A stretch of 36,976 nucleotides of DNA from contig CAJXHE010000009.1 in assembly GCA_913051865.1 (NCBI GenBank), forward strand, positions 1 to 36,976, given 5' to 3'. The stretch comes from an uncultured Flavobacteriales bacterium (GTDB lineage: Bacteria; Bacteroidota; Bacteroidia; Flavobacteriales_D; Sanyastnellaceae). Shown in pieces: positions 16,804-24,051 of this stretch. How positions within the stretch are numbered: position 1 is the stretch's first letter; each line of letters begins with the position of its first letter. The notes under the pieces were generated by a model. That model did no database searches, was not told the DNA's origin, and saw only the letters and a list, made by a program, of their open reading frames with translations. The position numbers and the translations under genes were made by a program.

Positions 16804-16834
16804 TTGTACAACTTTTTTTGAATAAGTGTATACA
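16804..16834. promoter_or_regulatory. TGTA/TACA palindromes, candidate MerR-B12 operators
   Basis: TTGTACAA (16804-16811) and TGTATACA (16827-16834) are perfect 8-bp palindromes 23 bp apart. They overlap the -33 region and spacer of the MerR promoter. Further TATACA and TGTATAG words lie at 16764-16769 and 16740-16746. TACA-containing repeats are what I would expect for CarH/LitR-type regulators; this assignment is inference. Confidence 0.45.
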
Positions 16835-16848
16835 TTATTCTAAATTTG
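16816..16848 (+). promoter_or_regulatory. Promoter of the MerR gene
   Basis: TTTTG (16816-16820), a 20-bp spacer and TAAATTTG (16841-16848) match the Bacteroidota TTG/TAnnTTTG consensus. The box ends 8 bp before ATG 16857. The frame's upstream TTG 'start' at 16818 is thus the -33 element rather than a start codon. Confidence 0.8.
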
Positions 16849-16856
16849 CAATCACT

Positions 16857-17732
16857 ATGGCAAACTACTCAATAGAACAATTGTCCAATATAACTGGATT
16901 CAGCAAGTTGCTTATTAGGACTTGGGAGAATAGATACAAACTATTTAAACCCCAAAGAACGCCAACAAACATTAGGTTTTATGATGATAAAACGCTTGTG
17001 AAGGCTTTGAATGTTTCGATTTTAAAGGACAAAGGCTACAAAATTTCAAAAATCGCTACCCTCACGAGTACGGACATTGAAGAACTAGTGAGAAACGTCA
17101 CACTTGATGATGAGATTTATCATGTAAAACAATTAAATAAGGTCATTGAATCAGCCCTAACATTTAATAAATCATTATTCCACCAAGTCATAAACGATTC
17201 ATTAAATCGCTATGATACACTTTATGTTTACAAAAATATTTTGTTGCCAGCTTTAAATCGTATTGGATATTTGTGGCTTACGAATGACATTTTGCCTTCT
17301 CAAGAACATTTTCTGTCTGAGTTAATTAAGCAAAAATTATATTCAAGGATTGACAGGCTCATTCATGACGATAACCAAGACAAAGAAGTGTGGCTTTTAT
17401 TTCTGCCCGAAGGTGAGCATCATGAAATTGGACTTTTGGTGGCGAGTCTAATACTCAATGAAAATAATAAATCCGTCATTTATTTGGGGCAATCTGTCCC
17501 TTTGAAATCATTGGACATTTTAAATGACTATTTTACGATAAGTAAAATTATGTTTTTCGCCATCGCTCAATCGTCTGTGAATAGACTGGAAAAAGTTATC
17601 ACTTATCTGGATGAAACCTTCTCAGGTTCTGAAATCTTCCCTATTGCGAGAATTCAAAATAAGTCTTTAAAAGAATTTAAGAACGTTACAGTTATATCCT
17701 CAATAGATGAGTTTAATGCAATTCTAAAATAA
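16857..17732 (+). CDS. MerR-family regulator with B12-binding-like domain (CarH/LitR type)
   Basis: A 291-residue regulator. Residues 1-70 form a MerR winged helix (YSIEQLSNITGFSKLLIRTWENRY). A helical middle part follows (about 80-180, with NRIGYLWLTNDILPSQEHFLSELIK, the cap region of CarH-like proteins). The C-terminal half resembles a cobalamin-binding domain, with an ExHxxG motif (EHHEIG) at the usual place. CarH-type proteins bind adenosylcobalamin and release DNA on illumination, often controlling carotenoid genes; no carotenoid gene is present here. The next gene starts at the very next base after its stop, so the two are coupled. Light sensing is inferred. Confidence 0.85.
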   Translation: MANYSIEQLSNITGFSKLLIRTWENRYKLFKPQRTPTNIRFYDDKTLVKALNVSILKDKGYKISKIATLTSTDIEELVRNVTLDDEIYHVKQLNKVIESALTFNKSLFHQVINDSLNRYDTLYVYKNILLPALNRIGYLWLTNDILPSQEHFLSELIKQKLYSRIDRLIHDDNQDKEVWLLFLPEGEHHEIGLLVASLILNENNKSVIYLGQSVPLKSLDILNDYFTISKIMFFAIAQSSVNRLEKVITYLDETFSGSEIFPIARIQNKSLKEFKNVTVISSIDEFNAILK

Positions 17733-18356
17733 GTGTCAGACTATCATAAAATAAAAGCTTCCGATCTCAATGAAATGGAATCTCGACCTAGAGCCCAGCT
17801 TGTTAATTCTTTAAGTGGGTTTAAAAGTCCTGTCCTGGTGGGGAGTGTGAACGATAAGGGTGTACACAATTTAAGCATTGTGAGTTCACTCATGCACCTT
17901 GGATCAAGTCCCGCGTTGATGGGTATCGTTTTAAGGCCGCCTGGGGAATTCGCGCATACCTACAAGAATATTAAACAGACGAGGCAGTTTACGATCTCTC
18001 ATGTGCACAGTGATATTATCAAACAAGCTCACCGATGTAGTGCGAAATATCCGGAACATATTTCTGAATTTGAGGAAGTGGGCCTGACACCCACTATTCA
18101 TGATGCAAAAAACTGGAAGGCACCCGCAGTAGATGAGTCATATATCCGAATGGGACTTGTCTTAAATAAAATTATTGAGCTGCCGAATAAGTGTAATCTC
18201 ATGATCGGTGATGTGGAATGGGTAGAATTAAATCCACGCGTGTGTGATCAGAATCGTGTGAAGTTTGATTTAAATGACATTTGTATTTTAGGCGTGTATG
18301 ACTATTATAAAACAAGTCATCTCATGAAGTTAGGTTACGAAGAATACACACATTGA
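17733..18356 (+). CDS. Flavin reductase-like, FMN-binding split-barrel protein
   Basis: A 207-residue protein of the flavin reductase-like family: SPVLVGSVNDKGVHNLSIVSS and PALMGIVLRPPGEFAHTYKNI followed by an RQFTISHV strand, which form the FMN-binding split barrel. The start is GTG directly after the MerR stop (TAA-GTG), a zero-gap arrangement that strongly suggests translational coupling and co-regulation with the B12-type MerR. The substrate is unknown. It could supply reduced flavin or simply bind FMN. Confidence 0.82.
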   Translation: MSDYHKIKASDLNEMESRPRAQLVNSLSGFKSPVLVGSVNDKGVHNLSIVSSLMHLGSSPALMGIVLRPPGEFAHTYKNIKQTRQFTISHVHSDIIKQAHRCSAKYPEHISEFEEVGLTPTIHDAKNWKAPAVDESYIRMGLVLNKIIELPNKCNLMIGDVEWVELNPRVCDQNRVKFDLNDICILGVYDYYKTSHLMKLGYEEYTH

Positions 18357-18385
18357 TCCTCCGATGTTCATGTTCAGAATGATTT

Positions 18386-19102
18386 ATGGAAGATGAAGTT
18401 GTAAATATTCAGGGTGTCGATGTGACTTTTTTTCGAAGCCACCGTGCCAAACGGTTGAACATCACAATCAAACCCTTTGTAGGTGTTCGTGTGTCTGTAC
18501 CTTATTCGGTAAGTTTTAAAAAAGCAAAAGCACTCACTGAGAAACGCATCAGTTGGATCAAGCCGCATTTGTCTAAGATGCAAAGAGCAGAAGGGATGTT
18601 GACCGTCTTTGATCTTGACACAACATTCCAAACCAGGTCTCATCATTTGGTGTTGACATTTTCTGATACAGAAACCCTGAAGACTGTTGTCAGCGACAAC
18701 AAAATATCCGTTGCGATACCTCATTCCCAAAACATTGAAGATGCGGAGGTGCAAAATGTAATAAGACAAGCAATAGAGCTCGCTTGGAGAAAAGAAGCCA
18801 AGCTTCTTCTTCCTGGCAGAGTCAAAGAATTGGCCGAAGCGCACAACTTTGAATATAAAAATGTCGCCATTAAGAATTCAAAAACCAGGTGGGGAAGCTG
18901 TTCGTTTGACAACAACATCAACCTGAGCCTCCACCTTATGCGTTTGCCTGATTACCTAGTAGATTATGTCATTCTTCACGAATTGGTGCATACAAGGGTT
19001 AAAAATCACAGCAAAGATTTTTGGCAACTTCTAGACATCGTTTCTGGCGATGCAAGAAAACTAGATCGAGAGGTCAAGACTTACGCGATCAAGATTTATT
19101 GA
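18386..19102 (+). CDS. YgjP/WLM-like zinc metallopeptidase family protein
   Basis: A 238-residue cytoplasmic protein. The C-terminal half has the zincin site HELVH at 198-202, a third ligand His208 in NHSKDFW, and the preceding SKTRWGSCS motif (165-173) typical of YgjP (DUF45) proteins. The N-terminal half is the beta-rich domain found in the family (RSHRAKRLNITI, then VRVSVPY). It follows the flavin-reductase gene by 29 bp and may belong to the same transcript. The natural substrate is not known. Confidence 0.88.
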   Translation: MEDEVVNIQGVDVTFFRSHRAKRLNITIKPFVGVRVSVPYSVSFKKAKALTEKRISWIKPHLSKMQRAEGMLTVFDLDTTFQTRSHHLVLTFSDTETLKTVVSDNKISVAIPHSQNIEDAEVQNVIRQAIELAWRKEAKLLLPGRVKELAEAHNFEYKNVAIKNSKTRWGSCSFDNNINLSLHLMRLPDYLVDYVILHELVHTRVKNHSKDFWQLLDIVSGDARKLDREVKTYAIKIY

Positions 19103-19193
19103 TAAGAATCCAGGTTGGTTTTGGCTGTTACGTAAGATGTAATTTTTATGGTTTAGAGATATCTTATATACAGTTTCTGATATGTCGAGGCTA

Positions 19194-19201
19194 TAAATTT
19201 G
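19194..19201 (+). promoter_or_regulatory. -7 promoter box of the small T9SS cargo gene
   Basis: TAAATTTG matches TAnnTTTG, 34 bp upstream of ATG 19236. The -33 element is poor. Confidence 0.5.
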
Positions 19202-19235
19202 ATTAGCTGTATCTTGATGCTTTAAATTATATTTT

Positions 19236-19763
19236 ATGCGATATTTAGTTACTTTTTTCTCTTTTTCTCTTTCTGTGGGTGTGTTTGGACAGGGCATGGT
19301 TAATTGCAGCTTGCTTACTGTTACTGATGTTATTATCAATAATGAAGAATTGACTATTGATGTAGCTGTAAATAATTCCGACACGATGGATGCGCATTAT
19401 CCTTATATCAATTATATCATTGACAGCAGTGGAGATACAATCCAAAATGGAGATATGGACTTGTTTGTGACTTTTTCAAATCAAACGTCATGGTATAATT
19501 ACAACTTGACATCTTCAATTTCACCAATATATCCATTAACAGTATATTTTACATACTCGAATCTAACTGGCAAGGATCCTGGGGATTACACATGCGAATT
19601 GACTTATGATATTTCTCAAAACATAAGTATTGATTTAATCAATGAAAAGACACTATATAAAATAGTGAATACATTAGGAAGAGAAGTGAATCACACGACG
19701 AACCAAATGCTCTTCCACATCTATGATGATGGTACGGTGGAGAAGAAGTTTGTAGTTGACTAA
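19236..19763 (+). CDS. Small secreted protein with T9SS-like C-terminal domain
   Basis: A 175-residue protein with a signal peptide (about 1-18, cleavage likely after FGQ) and a single beta-rich domain without a family match. The C-terminal ~35 residues (LGREVN ... TTNQMLFHIYDDG ... KKFV) resemble the end of the fasciclin protein closely enough to suggest a common T9SS sorting domain of the same subtype. Export to the cell surface or medium is inferred. Ligand and role are unknown. It has its own candidate promoter and stands alone before the tRNA gene. Confidence 0.8.
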   Translation: MRYLVTFFSFSLSVGVFGQGMVNCSLLTVTDVIINNEELTIDVAVNNSDTMDAHYPYINYIIDSSGDTIQNGDMDLFVTFSNQTSWYNYNLTSSISPIYPLTVYFTYSNLTGKDPGDYTCELTYDISQNISIDLINEKTLYKIVNTLGREVNHTTNQMLFHIYDDGTVEKKFVVD

Positions 19764-19841
19764 TCCGTTATCGTTTTGGCGTTTCTTGAAGAGATTGTAT
19801 GCATTTCTTCTCGCTAAGCTTTAAAAAGCGAGGCAAAAGAA

Positions 19842-19869
19842 AAAGAGCAACCATTTCTGATTGCTCTTT
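19842..19869 (-). terminator. Terminator of tRNA-fMet
   Basis: A 9-bp perfect stem (19861-19869 with 19842-19850) and 10-base loop, followed on the minus strand by a T-rich run. It starts 5 bp after the tRNA 3' end. Confidence 0.85.
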
Positions 19870-19874
19870 CTTAG

Positions 19875-19947
<73 letters not shown>

Positions 19948-20004
19948 ATGAGGTTCCGATTCTGCGAAATACTAGGTCATAAATCCTAATGCCGAAGCGG
20001 GGAC

Positions 20005-20034
20005 CAAAGGTAGTCCGTCTTTTTCAATATCCAA
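20005..20034 (-). promoter_or_regulatory. Promoter of tRNA-fMet
   Basis: TTG (complement of 20032-20034), a 19-bp spacer and TACCTTTG (complement of 20005-20012) match the Bacteroidota -33/-7 consensus. The box ends 57 bp before the tRNA 5' end, leaving a leader of about 50 nt to be trimmed. Confidence 0.8.
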
Positions 20035-20106
20035 CTATAATCTCAGTTTTTATCTAAATATTGCGATCCTTCTCTTTGAGTAGGTGCCCACCTGTATCAA
20101 CAGAGA

Positions 20107-21666
20107 TTAGCAGGATGTGCCAAAGCCTGAAAGGAGTATCAATAAGTCAGATATTCCGAAAGACGCATCTCCATCAATATCTGAAGTACAGTTTGTGCAT
20201 GCAAAAGCACCCAAGGCGAGAGTGAGGTCCTGAACAGTAATCAAGTAGTCATGGTTCAGGTCACCTGGGCAAGTAGGGGCATAAGTGATTTCGCACATGC
20301 TCGGGAGCGGATTTATTTCGATCTCTCCCATCGGTATAAGATTTCGGCCCAAAAATGCGCCATAGTTTGGCGCATATCGCTGCGCTTGAAATACAGAATT
20401 TCCAAATACAGTTGTCGTCTGTTGAAGAGGTCCCCATACGCTCACAGGATTGATGTAATCCCACGTAACTTCACCTGTATTATTAATCTCAATTAAGTGG
20501 CCGCTCGCACCTTCGCATATAAGCGTGTTGCCATTAGGAAGTCTTTGTGCGCCGCTTACGTTGTGAGAAAACAACTCGTTGCCTAATGTTTCAGGGTACC
20601 GCCATTCTGTATTCTCAGGACCATAGGGCGAGTCCGAACTGATCGGATATTCTCCATCCACTGAAAGTGGGAGTTTTAATTGTTCAATTGAGCTGTATTC
20701 TCCATCGGGTCTATTGGTGCCATTGTTGTAAATCAAAACATGCCCTTCTCCTGGAAGCCCAGGTTCAATCCAATGACAATTATGTTGTTGAAAAAGTGCT
20801 TGATCTTCTTCCGTTCCTCTTCCGTATGCCATTGGATTTCCCCAACGATATTTTATATCCGATGATGATTCTCTGTCAATAATCCAAAACTCACTAAATC
20901 CCCTCACGCTGATCATGATTTCATCGCTCAAAGGATTGTAATCTATAGAGTTTGTATGTAGCCAGTCCTGTGCCGTAGTAGAAGTTCCTCCCAATGCGTT
21001 AAAATTCACATCTATTTTTCCGGAAAAATCTATGGGGTGACCATACGAAGGTAGGCTTGGGTCAAAGTCTTGTATCAAGTGATCCCAAGCATCCCAACTC
21101 CATACGATATGTCCTCCTTCTGGATAAGAAGGTTCTATTTCCACAATATAGGTACTCCACACACTGAGTCCTGTTTTATTTGGATCTCTTCCTTTTGCAA
21201 TTGCGTCTTCTGCGCTATTCATTTTCCAAGCGATTGCAAGCACATTTCCATTGGGTAGGATCTCTATATCGTGATGCAGATGTACGCTGTCATTCGCCAT
21301 TGTGAAAGTCCATAGCAATTCGCCACTCCAACTAAACTTCTCAATGACTCCACCCGTTCCGCCGCCTTGGAAGACTTTAGAAGGAGTTCTTCCAGACCTC
21401 ATGATGCAACCGTCTTCAAGAAGGTATGCCATCATTCCAGCTCTGTGTGTGCTTTCCCAGCTGTTTATTTCAGACCCACAATTGTCTATTAAATAAGTGG
21501 TCATGTTCGAAACAGGGGCGAATAATGTATATCCGTTAAAGGACTCTGTTGTGTTTGTAAATAGACCCATCGTTTGATCGGTTTGAGACAAACAATTTAA
21601 AGTGAGACCCCATAAGGCAAATGTGATTGCTACATAATTTAAAGTCTGGTTAATTGGGCGTTTCAT
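20107..21666 (-). CDS. Secreted aryl-sulfate sulfotransferase (ASST family) with C-terminal dockerin-like domain
   Basis: A 519-residue exported protein (signal peptide about 1-27). ASST enzymes move sulfate between phenolic esters without PAPS. Family segments are visible: HLHHDIEILPNGNVL, DWLHTNSIDYNP with SVRGFSEFWIIDRESS, the QHN...GEGHVLIYNNG block and SGAQRLPNGNTLICEG, all consistent with its beta-propeller. The last ~55 residues form two dockerin/EF-hand-like calcium loops (DLNHDYLITVQDL, DIDGDASFGISDLLILL), opened by CPGD and ending with a final Cys. The same tail occurs on the haloperoxidase 2.4 kb away. Two palindromes lie upstream. ASST assignment good; substrate unknown. Confidence 0.87.
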   Translation of the reverse strand: MKRPINQTLNYVAITFALWGLTLNCLSQTDQTMGLFTNTTESFNGYTLFAPVSNMTTYLIDNCGSEINSWESTHRAGMMAYLLEDGCIMRSGRTPSKVFQGGGTGGVIEKFSWSGELLWTFTMANDSVHLHHDIEILPNGNVLAIAWKMNSAEDAIAKGRDPNKTGLSVWSTYIVEIEPSYPEGGHIVWSWDAWDHLIQDFDPSLPSYGHPIDFSGKIDVNFNALGGTSTTAQDWLHTNSIDYNPLSDEIMISVRGFSEFWIIDRESSSDIKYRWGNPMAYGRGTEEDQALFQQHNCHWIEPGLPGEGHVLIYNNGTNRPDGEYSSIEQLKLPLSVDGEYPISSDSPYGPENTEWRYPETLGNELFSHNVSGAQRLPNGNTLICEGASGHLIEINNTGEVTWDYINPVSVWGPLQQTTTVFGNSVFQAQRYAPNYGAFLGRNLIPMGEIEINPLPSMCEITYAPTCPGDLNHDYLITVQDLTLALGAFACTNCTSDIDGDASFGISDLLILLSGFGTSC

Positions 21667-21684
21667 TAAAACCTTTTAAAATTT

Positions 21685-21699
21685 AACACTGACAGTGTT
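21685..21699. promoter_or_regulatory. Perfect palindrome upstream of the arylsulfotransferase gene
   Basis: AACACTG-A-CAGTGTT: 7-bp arms around one base, 19 bp upstream of the ASST ATG and next to a TAAATTTT box close to the -7 consensus. Its position suits a repressor operator. Confidence 0.5.
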
Positions 21700-21731
21700 C
21701 TTGACTGTCCTCTAAGAGTCACTTTTATCAG

Positions 21732-21745
21732 GGGTAAATTTACCC
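21732..21745. promoter_or_regulatory. Second palindrome upstream of the arylsulfotransferase gene
   Basis: GGGTAAATTTACCC is a perfect 14-bp palindrome about 66 bp upstream of the ASST ATG. It is unlike the AACACTG palindrome, so two different proteins could bind here. Confidence 0.45.
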
Positions 21746-21830
21746 TAAATTCTTTGTTTACAGACGTAAATTTTCTGATTTTGGTTGCATCTGTATTCCC
21801 ATTTTCCCCTATCGTAAGTTACTGTTATGA

Positions 21831-22736
21831 TTAATGCATCTCTATATCTACTTTCTGAGATGAAGCATCATCAATCATGATTGCTTGCGTTGAAAAAGAA
21901 TCGCTCGCACGGGGTTTTGTTTCTGAGGTGTCAGTGTTTTTTTTGACGCCTGTTTCATTTAAGATAGCCTTTAAAAACCCGGCGGCGATAGGGGTTGCAA
22001 GTGAGCTGGCGGGGTCACTTCTTTCAGGGTGCCATTGTACGCCTATGAAAAAAGGATAGTGTGTTGTGTCGGAATGTCTTATTCCTTCGATTAATCCATC
22101 GGGAGCAATCGCCCAAGCATCCAAGTTGTCAGCGAGACGGGAAATTCCCTGGTGATGGTTGCTTACAGTTGCAGATTTGTTTCCAGGCTTTATATCTAAT
22201 GTGCCAAGTTTATGTGTGACGTAAATTTCATGTTCTGTAGAATTCCCGTCTTTTCCCCTGTGAATATCGCTTAGTGTGTCTGGGAGGTGAGGGTGGAGGC
22301 TGCCTCCCATATGAACGTTCATAAATTGAAGGCCTCGACATACTCCCAGACAGGGTTTTCCGCTTTCTAATGCATGGTTTAAAAGTGTGGTTTCGATTTC
22401 ATCCCTTTTGATGTCTATCGTGCCACACCGTATCGTGTCAAAAGCGTTGCCGTACAAAGCGGGGTGGATGTCTACTCCACCCGTCAATATGATGCCATCT
22501 GCATTTTTAAGGTCTACCGTTAATTGTGAAAGGGGAGTTGTGTAAGCATTGATCCAATTGAATGTAATTGTAGTATCAATATTCTCAATAAAATGACGAT
22601 ATGAGGATGAACTGTTTTGTTTGGACAGGACGATCGTCACCGAACGCGGCATTTCTTTAACATGATCCTTGTCATTACTACACGCAGCAAAAACGCAAAT
22701 AAAGAAGAATGAAAATAACAGACGTAGCTTATTCAT
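21831..22736 (-). CDS. Lipoprotein of the gamma-glutamyl-GABA hydrolase (peptidase C26) family
   Basis: A 301-residue class I glutamine-amidotransferase-like hydrolase exported as a lipoprotein: hydrophobic N-terminus, then lipobox FAAC with lipidated Cys19. The core shows ILTGGVDIHP near 85-92, the nucleophile Cys133 in GVCRG, and the catalytic His-Glu in VQWHPE near 232. Cytoplasmic PuuD relatives cleave gamma-glutamyl-GABA; here an envelope location implies another substrate, perhaps a peptide or gamma-glutamyl amide. The C-terminal 45 residues are Ser/Thr-rich and unusual. Its promoter box lies just upstream. The APS reductase gene ends 16 bp before it. Confidence 0.88.
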   Translation of the reverse strand: MNKLRLLFSFFFICVFAACSNDKDHVKEMPRSVTIVLSKQNSSSSYRHFIENIDTTITFNWINAYTTPLSQLTVDLKNADGIILTGGVDIHPALYGNAFDTIRCGTIDIKRDEIETTLLNHALESGKPCLGVCRGLQFMNVHMGGSLHPHLPDTLSDIHRGKDGNSTEHEIYVTHKLGTLDIKPGNKSATVSNHHQGISRLADNLDAWAIAPDGLIEGIRHSDTTHYPFFIGVQWHPERSDPASSLATPIAAGFLKAILNETGVKKNTDTSETKPRASDSFSTQAIMIDDASSQKVDIEMH

Positions 22737-22740
22737 ACGT

Positions 22741-22748
22741 CAAAAGTA
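22741..22748 (-). promoter_or_regulatory. -7 promoter box of the C26 lipoprotein gene
   Basis: TACTTTTG (minus strand) fits TAnnTTTG and ends 4 bp before the ATG, so a transcript from it would be nearly leaderless. No -33 element is obvious. Confidence 0.5.
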
Positions 22749-22752
22749 TGGA

Positions 22753-23442
22753 TTAGCCTCTGTGAAGTCCGCATTCTTGTGACGATTTCTCCCACCACCA
22801 TCTTCCTGATCTGGGATGTTCGCCGTTTTTAACAGCCCTTGTGCACGGTTCACAGCCAATGGAAGGAAATCCCTTTTTGTGGAGTGTGTTAATGGGAACG
22901 TTGTTTTTTTCGATGTAGTTTTCTAAATCAGAATCTGACCAAGTGAGAAGTGGGTTGAATTTCAGGAGTCCTGAAAGTGAATCCAGTTCAATTCTGGGGA
23001 GATTATTTCTGTTCTCTGATTGTTCTGCTCTCAGTCCTGTAACCCAAACTATAGCGCCCTTTAATGATCTTAACAGGGGTTGAACTTTCCTCACCCCACA
23101 GCAATTTTTACGCGCTTCAACAGACTTGAATATTGCATTTATCTCTTGTCCATTAACGAGTTGTTCCAGACTTAAGGTGTCTGGAAAAAAGCACTCAATT
23201 TTCACATTGTATCTGGATTTCGTTTTGTCGATTAGCGCATACGTTTCAGGAAAGAGTCTTCCAGTATCAAGAGTGACAATCCTAATGGGTAGTTTATTTC
23301 TGCATATGATGTCGGTCAATACTTGGTCTTCGAGTCCTAGAGATGTAGTGAAAACAATGCCTTTCGGGTGAGTGTCACAAAGTTCTGTAAGCGCCACGAT
23401 GGGGTCTGGGTGCAGGTTGAATGGAATAGATTGAGTAGTCAT
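22753..23442 (-). CDS. cysH: Phosphoadenylyl/adenylyl-sulfate reductase (4Fe-4S type)
   Basis: It reduces activated sulfate (APS or PAPS) to sulfite for cysteine synthesis in the cytoplasm. 229 residues: TTSLGLEDQV (32-41) and LDTGRLFPET (58-67) bind the nucleotide. Cys114-Cys115, Cys197-x2-Cys200 complete the four-cysteine [4Fe-4S] set typical of APS-accepting reductases, and ECGLH near the C-terminus holds the catalytic Cys224. This suggests APS rather than PAPS as substrate (inference). The chosen ATG 23442 lies just after a TATCTTTG box; an upstream TTG at 23451 sits inside that box and is unlikely. The Rrf2 gene lies 64 bp upstream on the same strand. Confidence 0.93.
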   Translation of the reverse strand: MTTQSIPFNLHPDPIVALTELCDTHPKGIVFTTSLGLEDQVLTDIICRNKLPIRIVTLDTGRLFPETYALIDKTKSRYNVKIECFFPDTLSLEQLVNGQEINAIFKSVEARKNCCGVRKVQPLLRSLKGAIVWVTGLRAEQSENRNNLPRIELDSLSGLLKFNPLLTWSDSDLENYIEKNNVPINTLHKKGFPSIGCEPCTRAVKNGEHPRSGRWWWEKSSQECGLHRG

Positions 23443-23448
23443 AGCCTG

Positions 23449-23456
23449 CAAAGATA
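23449..23456 (-). promoter_or_regulatory. -7 promoter box of cysH
   Basis: TATCTTTG (minus strand) fits TAnnTTTG, ending 6 bp before the cysH ATG. The palindromes at 23460-23498 occupy its -33 region. Confidence 0.65.
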
Positions 23457-23459
23457 GTT

Positions 23460-23498
23460 TAATCCTACACGCTCTATAGGATTAACGATAAGTTAATC
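23460..23498. promoter_or_regulatory. Overlapping palindromes in the cysH promoter, candidate Rrf2 operator
   Basis: TAATCCTA (23460-23467) and TAGGATTA (23477-23484) form a perfect 8-bp inverted repeat. GATTAAC (23480-23486) and GTTAATC (23492-23498) form a perfect 7-bp one. They overlap by five bases and lie directly upstream of the cysH -7 box, inside the 64-bp Rrf2-cysH gap. Confidence 0.6.
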
Positions 23499-23506
23499 TG
23501 ATTTTG

Positions 23507-23911
23507 TCAAATTAAATCTCTTAGGTTCCTGTGATCAAGCACTTTAAGTTTAGCATCTCTCACCTCTGCCATAAGTTTATTCAAACCGCATGAGATCTCA
23601 TTACAATCATCACATCGCTCATAGAAATTTAATGAGACACATTTTAAGGGGGCTATGGGGCCGTCTAAAATTCGGATGATTTGAGCCAGACTGACCTCCT
23701 CAGGAGGCCTAAGAAGGAAATATCCACCACCTTTCCCCTTTCTACTACCAAGAATATCATTCTTTCGTAATTCTAACAATATCGTTTCTAGAAACTTTAC
23801 GCTCATTGGATGCTCCTTGACGATTTTGCTAATTGGAAGCGGGCCTTTGCCTTGATGTCGAGCTAGAGTTGTCAGCGCACGGAATGCATATTGAGGTTTT
23901 TTAGATAGCAT
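23507..23911 (-). CDS. Rrf2-family transcriptional regulator
   Basis: A 134-residue winged-helix regulator of the IscR/CymR/NsrR family: MLSKKPQYAFRALTTLA at the start, the recognition helix region SVKFLETILLELRKNDIL, and the wing SRKGKGGGYFLLRPP. Four cysteines (91, 100, 103, 108) in the C-terminal part could hold an Fe-S cluster. Position directly upstream of the APS reductase gene suggests control of cysteine/sulfur or Fe-S genes, as CymR and IscR do; this is inference. Palindromes lie on both sides of the gene, one set in front of cysH and one in front of its own start. Confidence 0.92.
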   Translation of the reverse strand: MLSKKPQYAFRALTTLARHQGKGPLPISKIVKEHPMSVKFLETILLELRKNDILGSRKGKGGGYFLLRPPEEVSLAQIIRILDGPIAPLKCVSLNFYERCDDCNEISCGLNKLMAEVRDAKLKVLDHRNLRDLI

Positions 23912-23947
23912 TATGTTTCGGATTCCAGTTCGGTAAAAGTAAGCTCA

Positions 23948-23984
23948 TAAATGTACATTTACCGGTTATATGAAATGGCCATTT
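23948..23984. promoter_or_regulatory. Two AAATGnnCATTT palindromes between the Rrf2 and haloperoxidase genes
   Basis: AAATGTACATTT (23949-23960, 14 bp including the flanking T-A pair) and AAATGGCCATTT (23973-23984) share identical 5-bp arms. Their centres are 24 bp apart. They lie between the divergent Rrf2 and haloperoxidase starts, so one regulator could control both. Confidence 0.6.
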
Positions 23985-24051
23985 ATGAAAAGCCATCAAT
24001 AAAGCCATTAAAATCCATACCTTTACTTATATAAATTGAAGTGATATTCTA

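Noticed and set aside
16818-16856. TTG at 16818 as the start of the MerR protein
   Set aside because: It falls on the -33 promoter element, and the TAnnTTTG box lies between it and ATG 16857, which starts the MerR fold directly.
18374-18844. 156-codon minus-strand frame over the YgjP-like gene
   Set aside because: The sense frame contains the RWGSCS and HELVH motifs. The antisense frame is Cys/His/Phe-rich without family features.
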